NCBI GenBank assembly: GCA_964020085.1
Contig: OZ026601.1
Span: forward strand, 24,348,414-24,412,413
Origin: Micromussa lordhowensis
Taxonomy: Eukaryota; Cnidaria; Anthozoa; Scleractinia; Lobophylliidae
Direction: 5' to 3'
DNA length: 64,000 bases
In this document: piece by piece, positions 23,501 to 32,924 of the stretch
How positions within the stretch are numbered: the first letter of the stretch is position 1
Layout of the letters: every line of letters begins with the position of its first letter
Notes under the pieces: model-generated
Database searches by the model: none
What the model was told of the DNA's origin: nothing
What the model saw: the letters and a program-made list of their open reading frames with translations, nothing else
Translations under genes and position numbers: made by a program

Positions 23501-25955
23501 GAAGTACCTCACCTTCCCGTGGTAAACAAATACCTGTCTCCAGGGACGCGGGGTGAGGTTCAAAATGCAATCGCGCGTTCCTTAAGCATCCCTATAATCA
23601 GCTGCTTTTTGCTTCAATGTAGTGGTGGCAAGCAAAACTTCTTATTCCGCTGATTAGCTTGACTATCCGAGTTAAAGCTTTAAAAGTTGTCGTCAGCACT
23701 GTTAATGTCATCAACGTTTTGGTGGTTTTGGGTGTGAAATCGTGGAATTAACTCATCGCGCTCGTTGCGGTTGGCAGTCATGTTGTTCTGCCGTGTGTGA
23801 CAGTGATCTTGTTACCTCGGTGAGGCGAGTGACCCCACTTTCACATAGGGAAAACTCACCCAACCGAAGTGGGTTCACCTAACATGTGAACGTGATCGAG
23901 ATGAAAAGAGAGATTATATGGATAGATTTGTTGCCCCAAAACACTGCCCGAAGTTCCCCACTTTGATATGAACAGGCCCTAAGATAGGTGCAAAATTAAT
24001 TTTGAAATTATACGAACCATGAAAGCCTCGCCCAAGTGGTCTCTTGGGTAGATACTAACTCATACTAATTTTTTTGGGGGGGGGAGTGGGGGTGGGGTTG
24101 AAGGGTGGATCGAAGTATTCTTACGTTGTCCTATTTATTTTACCTTTAAAATCCTTGCTATAGTCCCACAGTCCAATGGGAGTTTTCGGAGGTCTCCAAG
24201 TGAATGGTATCCTATCTGGGTTTCTTATCCTTGGATGGGCGGTTTTAAGTTCTTTCTTTGGAGAAGCGTATACAGGTGGCAAGTCCAAGTTTAAACTTAC
24301 AAATGCATCCAGCAAAGCCTCAAATCTTTCATCGTCATTTAAAGTGAACGATGAAGTCAGATGCAAGGCTGGGTCCTAAAGATAGTGATTAAATGCTGTT
24401 AATGCTTTCAAAATGTTGGTATGCGGAAAGACAAGTAACCATTACAAGGATCGGTTTGGTATGTAGAGAAACATTTTTCAGAAACGTTAAGAATAGACAT
24501 TGATACCTAATTTCGTTCCAATATGTCGCCGTTTAGGGACTACGATTGGCTTACCTCATGAGAACTTTATTAAGACCTTTATTTTAAAGGCAATTACAAT
24601 GCCAGTGCTCATTGCAGCATTAAAATCAAAATATTGTCAGACTTCTCTTCCAATCGAGATATATTGTACATAACCTTGTGTAATTTTAATTTCATGCCGT
24701 TAAAAGTGGGCTCATGCTCGTTTAAGGGAAAACAAAGATTTATTTCACTGTCGACTTTCGGCTTGAGGAAAATATCTTACGTTTATATGCACACGTCTGC
24801 ATGTGCACGCGCTGATGACACGAAAATTGCGAGGGTTGCGCAATGCATTACTGAGGAATCCCCTTTAAATAAACCACAACGGCTGATCAGGAATATACTG
24901 GAAACAAGGCATATGCGCGGCGATTGTCTGCAATTGTTTATGACTCGCACCTTGGGTAACATTATTGACAGCAGCTTGGAAAACAGATGGGCTGAGCTAT
25001 CTCCTTCCATCGCAATTATAAACCTGGTCCGGGTTGTTCGAAAGGTAACGCTATCCACCGGCTAAGTCACTATACAGCGGATAGCGTGGTTTGTTTTGTT
25101 AACACTTATCAGCTAGATAGCGATTTCAGTATCCAGTGGAGAGTGTTAACCAGCCTTTGAACAGCCGGGGCTTGGGGTATAGACCTAAACTAAGTAGAGT
25201 TCGCATCAACCCAGAGGTAAACAAAAAATTATAAAAAAAAAAATGTCAAGCCCCAGTTGTTCAAAGGCTGGATAACCGGATAAATCACGATCCGGTGTAT
25301 AAGTATTAAAAACACAAACCACGCTATCCACTGGTTAGTGATTTATCCGGTGGACGCTCATTCATCTAAAACGCCAGGGTTAAAAAAGTTGAAACTGTTG
25401 GTTCATGCGCTGATCGTAACAATACATTTTTTTAGTGTTACCTCTACGGCAGGGACAATGTCTACTTTCGTCTTTTCGACGGCTAACGACAAAGCAATGG
25501 CTTTCTGCATGGCATCTTCTTCCTCTTCAAATTGGAAAATATGCATCCACGATTTCTATACCAAAAAGAAACATTACTTATTCTTAGTTTTACAAAAAAA
25601 CCTTAACGAACATTAGAAAATCACAGAAGGTAAAACGGTTGAGACCTACCGCAATTCTTTCGCTTTCCATTCCTTTTTGATACGATTTCGGTAATGTCTC
25701 AAGGAATTCCTGATGAAAATTAAAGTAAAGAAAAAAGTAAACCCTCAAAACGACTATGATAATTTTACATCAGCAAAGGACGAAGATGTCCCAAGCGAAA
25801 AATAATTAAAAAAACATTGAACCGAAATGAGAACATGAATCAGCTGAACTTACCTGTTGTATTTCAACATTTTTGGGTTCTACTTCCATACCAGCAGGTC
25901 TCAGTTTAGGCCCAGAGCCTTTAACGATATCTGAGTAGAGGACAGTTTCAGACAT
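20562..25955 (-). CDS. Open 5' part: UIM, protein kinase, cysteine-protease-like domain, RecQ motifs 0-III (1,053 codons)
   Basis: Exons 1-6 read without a stop from ATG 25955 to TGA 20559. Residues about 64-81 (EEEEDAMQKAIALSLAVE) form a textbook ubiquitin-interacting motif. A kinase domain spans about 212-500: glycine loop KGSTSRVYKG, catalytic lysine in CAKEF (K238), HAD for HRD (D340), DFG (363-365) and APE (400-402). A second domain (about 540-770) has DGTNSCVFLS (C578) and IIVDTH (H708), the spacing and look of a C76/viral-tegument-like or OTU-like cysteine protease; this is inference. An acidic linker (DDDDDDE) follows. Next comes a helicase ATPase half: Walker A STASGKS (877-882), LVISPTVSLMESQV, VYVTPEYL, DECN (983-986) in place of DEAH, and MATTATL. 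The exon 4/5 junction completes a codon cleanly. If translated to the TGA, the product would have half a helicase. Confidence 0.75.
24076..24107 (+). repeat. G-run cluster, possible G-quadruplex
   Basis: Four G runs (G9, G5, G4, G3) separated by 1-5 bases lie in the intron between exons 4 and 5 of the large gene, on the strand opposite to transcription. Confidence 0.6.
25027..25172. mobile_element. Foldback MITE, CCGGGTTGTTCGAAAGG family, copy 1
   Basis: Starts GGTCCGGGTTGTTCGAAAGG, contains TAACGCTATCCACCGG, and ends with the inverted form CCTTTGAACAGCCGGGGC. The two halves are mutually inverted (GGATAGCG/CGCTATCC). It sits in the intron between exons 3 and 4 of the large gene. Confidence 0.75.
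25249..25359. mobile_element. Foldback MITE, same family, copy 2 (truncated)
   Basis: Begins GCCCCAGTTGTTCAAAGGCT and contains CTATCCACTGG and TTATCCGGTGGA, as copies 1 and 3 do. The right terminus is lost near 25359. It shares the intron with copy 1, about 75 bp away. Confidence 0.7.
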
Positions 25956-26689
25956 CCTAGATGTACTGGTAAAAAAAAGATCCTAAGTGCAATAGCCTCG
26001 ACCTCAAATGGTTCCTAATCTCTCGATTGTCGAGTTGAAGCTCACACCGAGAAAAACTGAAAGAGTAAGCAATACTTGTACTTTTGAGACATCAACGTCA
26101 CTGTTGTGCTTACACAATCTAGATTTAGGAAGTTGAGAAATCGCACGCAAAACATATTGGCCAACTGTAATGACGAATGTAAAAAAATAATAATAGACAA
26201 CACCATTTTTGGTCGACGCAGCAACACCTTTTTATTTATTTGAAATTGTTTGTTTCCGGCGTAGAAAGGTCAACATTTCCCGGCACTTTTCAGGCGCTTT
26301 GTTGATGGAATAATAGAATGGAGGAAGACCTTTACGATACAATCTAAATTTTCTTGTCTGTGGGTAATCCGGGCTGTTGCAACATGTCATAACTTCATGA
26401 CTGATAATGATCATTACAATTTAAAGGGAGCCACTGTGTTGAATACTGGACGGCGAATTCTTTGAGTACAAAATCACATTGATCGTGAAGATACACGATA
26501 ATTTTCGGTGAATCTAAATATCAAGCAAAAAGCATCGCATGATCACTTAAAGAATGAAAGAAAGTTATTCCTTTAAGTAACTTTAAACGAGCTTGTAGAG
26601 GTCTTTATCTTCGACTTGCGCGTGTTACATAATCATGTCAGGGACAAAACAATGAGGCAAGTTTATTATCACAACAAAAAAACCCTCCT
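25956..26689. other. 5' flank of the giant gene; one weak small ORF
   Basis: No clear promoter motif. A 60-codon minus-strand frame at 26232-26411 begins with ATG (MIIISHEVMTCC...) and is followed directly by an AATAAA-like string. I recognise no domain and cannot support it as a gene. Confidence 0.3.
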
Positions 26690-27784
26690 CAGGTTCTTGT
26701 GACATGATCACGCTCTTATTGATATTGTTAATAAAATACAACTTAACTTTGATAAAAAATGATACTCATGCGGAATATTTATAGATCTTAAAAAAGCCTT
26801 TGATACAGTTGACCATGATATTTTATTGTACAAATTGGAACATTACGGCATAAGAGGTATAGCTTAAATAGCTGGTTTTGCTCATATCTTAAAAACAGAC
26901 GGCAAACAGCCCAAGTCGGCCCATATATTTCTAAAACTGAGGTTAGTTCCTGTGGTGTTCCACAAGGTTCTGTATTGGGTCCTTTGTTGTTTTTGTTATA
27001 CATTAATGATATTTCCTACTCGTCTAATCAATTTAATTTCTTCTTGTTTGCTGATGATACAAGTCTTCTCTACGCTGATAAGAATCTGTGCCCGTTAGAA
27101 CTAACAGTCAACAAAGAACTCACCAGTGTATGTAATTGGCTCATGGCAAACAAATTATCACTAAACACAAAGAAATCTAATTTTGTAATTTTTCGGCCTT
27201 ACCAAAAACGAATGAACCTCGACATAACTATAAAACTCTTTGACCATGATAAAAATTCCTTAATTTTTCTAGAGAGGAAGGACTATGTTAAATACCTTGG
27301 TGTTCTTATCGATTCAAACCTCACTTGGAAGCAACATATATTATCTATCTCCTCAAAGATCAGCAAATCTCTTGGAATTATTTCAAGATTGAGACACTTC
27401 GTTCCCACTGATACCTTACTAAGCATATATCGGTCTTTGATCCAGCCCTACATAACTTATGGTATTGCTGTATGGGGCCAAGCTGCTCAAACAAACCTAG
27501 ACAAATTAATAATCTTGCAAAAACGTGCTCTTCGTTTAATACACTTTGCTCCATACAGATCTCATGCGATCCCATTATTTATTCACTATAATATCCTCCC
27601 GCTTAACTTTCAATACTGCAAGTCAGTTTGCACTATTATGCATGACGTTTCTAACAATTCTTTGCCGGCAAACATTTCTAATTTATTTCTTTATCCTGCA
27701 CAAGTGCATAACTATAATACTAGGTTTTCAGAGATAGGTAATTTTAACATTAAGTACTCCAGGACAAATCACTTAAAACATTCA

Positions 27785-27841
<57 letters not shown>

Positions 27842-28180
27842 TCTAAACATAAATTTAAAGATTCTTTACATCAGCTCCTTTTACATATTTTGGAACTGGA
27901 GGATACTTATGTTGACACACCTACTCTAGTTAATAAATTAAGCAAGATGAATGTATAATAGGCTCGTAATTCTGTAATTCTGTAATTTTTCAACGTATTG
28001 TAATAACTCTAGTTCTATCTTCTATCTTTCCTTTTCTTTCCTTTTAACTTGATCCTATAAATTAAAATAAATTAATTTCTATTCAAGTGTCCTCTGCTCG
28101 CCTCGACTAGCAGAGCTATTTGCGAGCAGAGGAAGAGGCTATGTATTTTAAAATTATGAATAAAAAATGAAATAAAAAAT
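26690..28180 (+). mobile_element. 5'-truncated LINE (jockey/CR1-type RT) with intact last 327 codons
   Basis: RT motifs in order: [15 protein letters not shown] near 26780, GVPQGSVLGPLLFLLYINDI near 26955, the catalytic FADDTSLL at about 27049, then the thumb and C-terminal region to ARIWNSIPQSIR and a TAA near 27957. The frame is open over 26975-27958. Upstream, a TGA near 26758 and a one-base shift near 26868 break it, and 5' sequence before about 26690 is missing. The 3' UTR carries a stem-loop (28091-28142) and ends in AATAAAAAATGAAATGAA-type repeats near 28188. It directly abuts the Harbinger transposase fragment at 28189, suggesting insertion into, or fusion with, that gene. Confidence 0.85.
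28091..28142 (+). other. 3'-UTR stem-loop of the LINE
   Basis: The arms CCTCTGCTCGC (28091-28101) and GCGAGCAGAGG (28132-28142) pair perfectly over 11 bp. The loop starts CTCGACTA. A related LINE at 55882-55920 has the same loop start but different, compensating arm bases, so the structure and not the sequence seems conserved. Confidence 0.7.
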
Positions 28181-28188
28181 GAAATGAA

Positions 28189-28836
28189 GGGGGATTCCCT
28201 GGTGTGGTTGGCCTTATAGATGGCACACATATCAGCATTAGAGCCCCTGTAGAAGAGCCAGATGCATACATTAATCGAAAAAAATTTCATTCAATAAATG
28301 TGCAAGTTATCTGTGATGAAAACATGGTTTTCACTGATGTTGTAGCGGGATGGCCAGGCTCTGTGCATGACTCGAGGGTTCTACGCAACTCTGCTGTGTC
28401 TAACACAGCTGCCAACAAGTTTCCGGGCAATACACATTTGCTGGGTGATGGTGGATATCCACTGCAAACTTGGCTCATCACACCATACAGAGATAATGGT
28501 CATCTCACTGCTGAAGAAACCTTTTTCAATTCTGTTCTGTCACCTAACAGGCAGACGGTGGAGAGATCAATCAGGCTTCTCAAGGGAAGGTGGTGAAAGC
28601 TACAACATCTTGACCATCTTAATCAAAAACTGATAGTCCTCCTTATCATTGGTGCCTGTGTTCTCCACAATGTTTGCCTTCTACATGATGACTTCGATGA
28701 AGGTTACATGCTTGACAATGAGGATGATGATGAAAATGACGTTGGCAATGACAATGGTGTTGCTGGACGAAATGACAGATTAGCCCAACAGAAGAGAAAT
28801 GATTTGAAGGCTGTTATGTATGCTAACCGCATTTAA
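28189..28836 (+). pseudogene. PIF/Harbinger transposase (HARBI1-like), 5'-truncated with an in-frame TGA
   Basis: DDE transposase core: VVGLIDGTHISIRAP (first D), GWPGSVHDSRVLRNS (second D), RQTVERSIRLLKGRW (E), then IIGACVLHNVCLL and a short acidic tail ending at TAA 28834-28836. One TGA interrupts the frame at 28594-28596, right after KGRW. The N-terminal half is missing because a LINE 3' end abuts at 28189. The Myb-like gene at 30192-31111 on the opposite strand is the expected second protein of a Harbinger element. All three catalytic acids are present, but the protein is broken. Confidence 0.85.
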
Positions 28837-30191
28837 AGGAACCATCATTTAATCAGCTATAGGAGAGGGGAGGTGCTAGGGGAAAGAGAACAAGTGTAAA
28901 TCCACTCCTGCCCTAACTAGAGTGGTTTGACAGATACTTTTCAGAAAACTCAATTTCATGAAATTTTACCCAGCTGTATGAGTATCATAAAATAATGCAA
29001 TGCAGAGTTGTGCCTCCCTTTCTTTTAAAGCTAAGTCATTTGCCCCCTACCCGCTTCTGAATATCACCAGTCATCCCCCTTTTACCTGATCAATATGTGA
29101 GAGGAAAGACGTTACGTTCCTCACAGGACGTCAACCACGTGAATTCCAAGTGTCGTTCGGACGTGTCAAAGTATTCTTAACGCGCTTTAGAAACGATAGC
29201 TACAACAGGGTTCGCAACTTCAGCCAGTTTAGACGAAGTTTATTGAAGCGATGCGTTGAGACGTTACATGGACGCTTAAAAACCTTGTAAAAACGGTACT
29301 TGAAGTGATATAACAAAGCGGTAAACCAGGCGGTGTAACAGAGCGATAGCCAAAGCGGTTTCAAAAAACTAAGAAGTTAATATAACGAAACTATAATTAG
29401 CCTAACTAAAGAAACTATGAAACTTAAAAACAATTGTTCCGAGAGTAGAATGAACTATAAAATACAAAAGGATGTAAAAACTTACTTCTGTGTCCGCTTG
29501 AGGAATTTCACGAGTTGTAACGTAAAAGCCTTAAGAATCTTGATGTTAACACGTTGAAAGGCTAACCCGAACTAAGAGTTTTCCTGAACACGTTAGAAGA
29601 ACATCTAAGTAATACAAAGCATAATAGCTTTCTTTGTTCCTAACATCGTACGTGGGTAAACATATCCTTGGACTAACCACAAAAAACACGCAAAATGACA
29701 ACACAAGGAAACTTCTAAAGGCTAGAAAGGAAATGCGAAAAACCATAACTATTTGGCAGTAACACAATAAGTTGATCCTTACAGAGTTGTGACTGTGTGG
29801 TGATATTAAATATGGGACATCAGATAATGAAATGTCAAATTTAATTATCTATTCTCTATGTCAAGTAAATTAAAGTCATTGATATTTGTAATCTTAGTAG
29901 TAATACACGAATGTAGCATATTTCTTATTCATTGATTCAAATGTTTGCAATATTAAAACTTTGAAAAACACAACATGCCACAGTAGAACAACTTTGTTTA
30001 AAAAATAATGCTCTGGATAATAATAGAAACTAAACAAAAGTCTTCAAATAAATGTTTTAAATAACAAATTAAGACTTGCAGAGGAAAACTTTGACATGCA
30101 TAACTTTATCAGTGTTTAAATTTAAAAAACAGCAATGACCTGTGCCTTGTAAGAAATTTTCAATTTCAATAGTAAACTTGAAAGAAATTTG
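28837..30191. other. Spacer between transposase and Myb-like gene, no gene seen
   Basis: AT-rich. 29210-29360 carries loosely repeated AAGCGAT/AAGCGGT words. No supported coding region or RNA gene. Confidence 0.4.
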
Positions 30192-31111
30192 CTACAGGTA
30201 GTGCTTATTTATTTTTAAGCAATTCCAGGAATTGAGAATAAAACAAATTTTTTTCTCATCTTTCATACTTTTCGTTAAAGCTAATTTCTCTTCCTCCACT
30301 TTTTCCCTCTTCTCACTGTAAGAATGAAAAAATTGCAGCATTTCAGCTGCAGATGAATTGCTCTTCCTTTTCCTGGTTGGAGGCTTTGCTTTTTTCTTTT
30401 TTCTCTCGGTTTTGTCTTCTGATTCATCATCACCTGACTCGGATGAAAGATCTTCAGAATTATCCCTGTCACACTGGTTTGTGCCGCTTGAACTAGAGGA
30501 AGAGGTGTCAAAGGTAAATCCCGGACTGATCTTCGGACTCGACCCCATACATTCATTCATATCATCATGATACTTCCATGATTTTCGAGCTCTTCCTGTT
30601 TGTTTGTTATTGTCTTCGATTTCCTTTTGCTTGCTCTCTAGTTTGGACCATTTTCGAAGGCGTTGATCAGCCGTCACTTGTTTCTCTGAAATCGAGTTAA
30701 ATTCCATGGCAATTTTAGCAAAAACTTCTTTCTTCGTGGTCTTTCCTTTCCCTAAATGGTGCTTGAATTTTGAGTACGACGATATTAACATGCGAACATG
30801 TCTGTCTTCCCATCTTTCAAGTAACTTGTGGCTCTCAGCACTTACATTATCGGGGGAAACAACTTCAGGTGTTGCAGGTGTTGAAGCCTGTTCGGCCTGC
30901 ACAAAGGCTAAGGTGCAAATATCTTCCCCCACATTTCCTTCAGACTCTGAAAAAAAGAAAAATGTCACGCGTTCAATATCGCGGGAAACTTCACTCGTAT
31001 TGCTTTGTTTGTTTATTCGGTATGTACCCTCGAAATGCATTAGAGAAAGAAGCGAACATTTTCACCTTGGCATGTAGAAATGTGGCAACGATGGTTTAAC
31101 ATATCAGCCAT
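30192..31111 (-). CDS. Myb/SANT-like DNA-binding protein of a Harbinger element, two exons
   Basis: Exon 1 is 31066-31111 (ATG at 31111, Kozak-like ACCATGG) and ends CAAG|GTGAAA. Exon 2 is 30192-30946 after TTTTTTTCAG, and the split codon gives Q-E-S-E. The 266-residue protein has a Myb/SANT-like fold around LERWEDRHVRMLISSYSKF...QRLRKWSKLESK. A Ser/acid-rich region (SSSSSSG, SEDLSSESGDDESEDK), a basic KKKKAKPPTRKRK stretch (likely nuclear localisation signal) and a C-terminal charged helix follow. In Harbinger transposons this protein carries the transposase to the nucleus and binds the ends. It is convergent with the transposase fragment at 28189-28836. It is intact while its partner is broken. 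The element's own termini were not found. Confidence 0.75.
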
Positions 31112-31171
31112 GGTGGCTGATGAATACATACATGTTGCACATTGGTATGAAGTACTGAGCGACGCCATCTT

Positions 31172-32347
31172 TCAAGAGATGAAGGCAAACCGAGCGGAAA
31201 GGCCTGGAAACGGAACATGCACTTTAATGGTAAGGAATTTCCTGGCGTTCCGTCCCGAATGGAAAAAGAGGAGTACCTCTGAAGGTACTCCACAATTTCC
31301 GAACGGAATTTCTGGAAAATTACCATACCATTTGACTTCAAACCGAAATTTCCGGATTTTTTGGCCAAATGGTAAGCACCCGCTGTTTACGCTCGGAAGA
31401 CCTCTCCTGTAACGCTCAATAAGGAACGGCATTTCCCAATCTCGCGAGGTATCAACTGGAATCTTATTGTTGAAAATTTTCTTCAAGAGTATCAAGTCCT
31501 TATCTAAAGAAAACCTGTCAACATAACGGCCTTCATTTTGCCGCCTCAGTCGTGGACGCATAACCGCAAAAAAACTATTGACTGAGCATTCCTTGGCAAG
31601 CTTGAAAGACTGAAGCTCTTCTGATGCTTTAGTTTCTTTCTTCTGCAAATCCTTGATAAGCTTTTGTAGTTCCGTGATGTCATTTTTGCTTTCTGGGTGT
31701 TTCTCGCTCGCGCCACAATTGTTCATGTCCATACAAGTCGGGTTCGAACAGCGACCTCTGTAGTGGCCCAGCTGATGACATTGGGTGCAAAGTTTTCCTC
31801 TCCGTCCGTTAGCTTTACTCGATGCTTGTTCATACTGATTACGAACAATTTCAAGCTGGTCAGTAGCACTTTTGATCTGTGTTTGTATTATGGAGAGATT
31901 TTCCGTTACTTGGCCGCTTTTCTTCTCAAGATAGGTTGTTGACTGCTCATTGCTTTCGTTGACCGCGCTTTGTTGTCCAGGCACGTTGGATGAGTTCGAA
32001 GCCGGGCCTGACCTGGTCGGCGTACTGACGAGCACAGGAGAGTTAATGGGACTAACCACCTGCAGAGACCCAGTGTATGGAGATGGAAAAAGTTCCTTGG
32101 GCTGTAGAGACGGCTTTCTTATCTCCTCTAGCTCTTTCTCGAGAATTCTTCTCTCCGCTAGTAACAACTTGTCTGGAGAATTTATTATGACTTCCAGATC
32201 ATTCTGCCCGATATATTTCAGCGAATGCATACTCTCAAAGCCTCTCCTCTCAAACTCTGGGGCTAGCCTTTCGAGGTTAAATCCATGCCATATTGACGAC
32301 AGCCATGTATAGACCTCCGAAGCACCAAAGCAGTTTTGACCCGCCAT
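31172..32347 (-). CDS. SAM-domain plus CCHC zinc-knuckle protein, C-terminus replaced by MITE sequence
   Basis: Single-exon ORF. The first ATG is at 32365, but the second (32347, MAGQNCFGASEVY) looks like the family start. Numbering from 32365, residues about 15-85 resemble a SAM domain (VYTWLSSIWHGFNLERLAPE, then ILEKELEEI). 150-180 and 225-260 are coiled-coil-like. C193-x2-C-x4-H201-x4-C206 is a zinc knuckle (CTQCHQLGHYRGRC). SFFAVMRPRLRRQN...DWEMPFLIERYRRG (264-321) is a block I recall from other uncharacterised cnidarian proteins. From about residue 328 the frame runs through the MITE at 31186-31398 to a stop at 31172. Role unknown; the SAM and zinc knuckle suggest oligomerisation and nucleic-acid binding. 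It may be host or transposon-borne. Confidence 0.65.
   Translation of the reverse strand: MAGQNCFGASEVYTWLSSIWHGFNLERLAPEFERRGFESMHSLKYIGQNDLEVIINSPDKLLLAERRILEKELEEIRKPSLQPKELFPSPYTGSLQVVSPINSPVLVSTPTRSGPASNSSNVPGQQSAVNESNEQSTTYLEKKSGQVTENLSIIQTQIKSATDQLEIVRNQYEQASSKANGRRGKLCTQCHQLGHYRGRCSNPTCMDMNNCGASEKHPESKNDITELQKLIKDLQKKETKASEELQSFKLAKECSVNSFFAVMRPRLRRQNEGRYVDRFSLDKDLILLKKIFNNKIPVDTSRDWEMPFLIERYRRGLPSVNSGCLPFGQKIRKFRFEVKWYGNFPEIPFGNCGVPSEVLLFFHSGRNARKFLTIKVHVPFPGLSARFAFIS
31186..31398. mobile_element. Foldback MITE inside the 3' end of a gene
   Basis: The two halves are imperfect inverted copies: ATGGTAAGGAATTTCC and TTCCGTCCCGAATGGAAA on the left, GAATTTCTGGAAAATTACCA and TTTCCGAACGGAA on the right. 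They meet at the hairpin GAGTACCTctgaAGGTACTC. The ends share CCGAGCGKAAA. The element supplies the last 70 or so codons of the minus-strand SAM/zinc-knuckle gene. Confidence 0.65.
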
Positions 32348-32365
32348 TTTTGCAGTTTTTCTCAC

Positions 32366-32924
32366 GTGTGAATCGAGTCAAACACGACGAACTTTTTGTG
32401 ACGTTTGATTGACAAATTCGTTCTCCTCCCCCGTTTTTTGTCACGTTTCACAGCTGATTGCACACATTTATTATCAGTCACGAGTGATTGATTTTTTTCT
32501 GAAAAATTTTGGGATAAAACTACTGAGTTCGAAGCTTGAGACAGCAATGAGATTTTCTACATTTCAACACGTGAAACATTGTTTCAAGGCGGCGATTTAT
32601 GGGATTATGTTTCGGTATCACTTCTTTTTCTGGGGCACTGTTGTGACAGCTGTAAAATCATTAAAGTGTGAAATTCTCGACTACCCGCCTTTGCAATTTT
32701 GTATGAGAAAAGAGAGTATATCTGCCTTCTCATTCTCTTCCACTGAAGGAATCTAATATCGCAGGAATAAACAGATCAGTAAATAAAGAATCTATTTATT
32801 CAACAATAATCTCGCTATTTCAATGCATTTACAATTTCTTCAGTCGTCCTATAATTTTATTTACAGCAACCTCAGGCAATTGAATAAGTTCGTCTGCTAA
32901 GTGTTTGTTTTGGAATTTAGGGGT
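32366..32924. other. Intergenic, no gene seen
   Basis: No supported coding region between the SAM/zinc-knuckle gene and the IS630-type transposase gene. Confidence 0.4.

Larger units (their letters stand above)
13899..25955 (-). pseudogene. Giant multidomain gene: UIM - kinase - DUB-like protease - RecQ helicase - MULE-like transposase - Tudor-like (decaying?)
   Basis: About 17 exons can be placed by GT-AG sites: 25854-25955 (ATG at 25955), 25650-25709, 25442-25555, 24144-24375, 20938-23416, 20483-20733, about 20047-20379, 19533-19826, 18796-18907, 18112-18325, 16976-17928, 16662-16847, 16222-16440, 15744-15961, 15225-15489, 14712-15017 and 13899-14110 (TAA 13899-13901). Codon phase is preserved at every junction I could test except around the seventh exon. 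That argues for one transcript, not chance neighbours. Breaks: TGA at 20559-20561, a one-base frameshift near 17137, TGA at 14070-14072 and TAG at 14022-14024. Domains are detailed in the following entries. It may be a transposon-derived giant gene in decay, or a gene whose 5' part is still used. Orientation and fusion are clear; function is inferred. Confidence 0.7.

Noticed and set aside
30358..31099. Plus-strand ORFs opposite the Myb-like gene
   Set aside because: Shadows of the minus-strand coding sequence.
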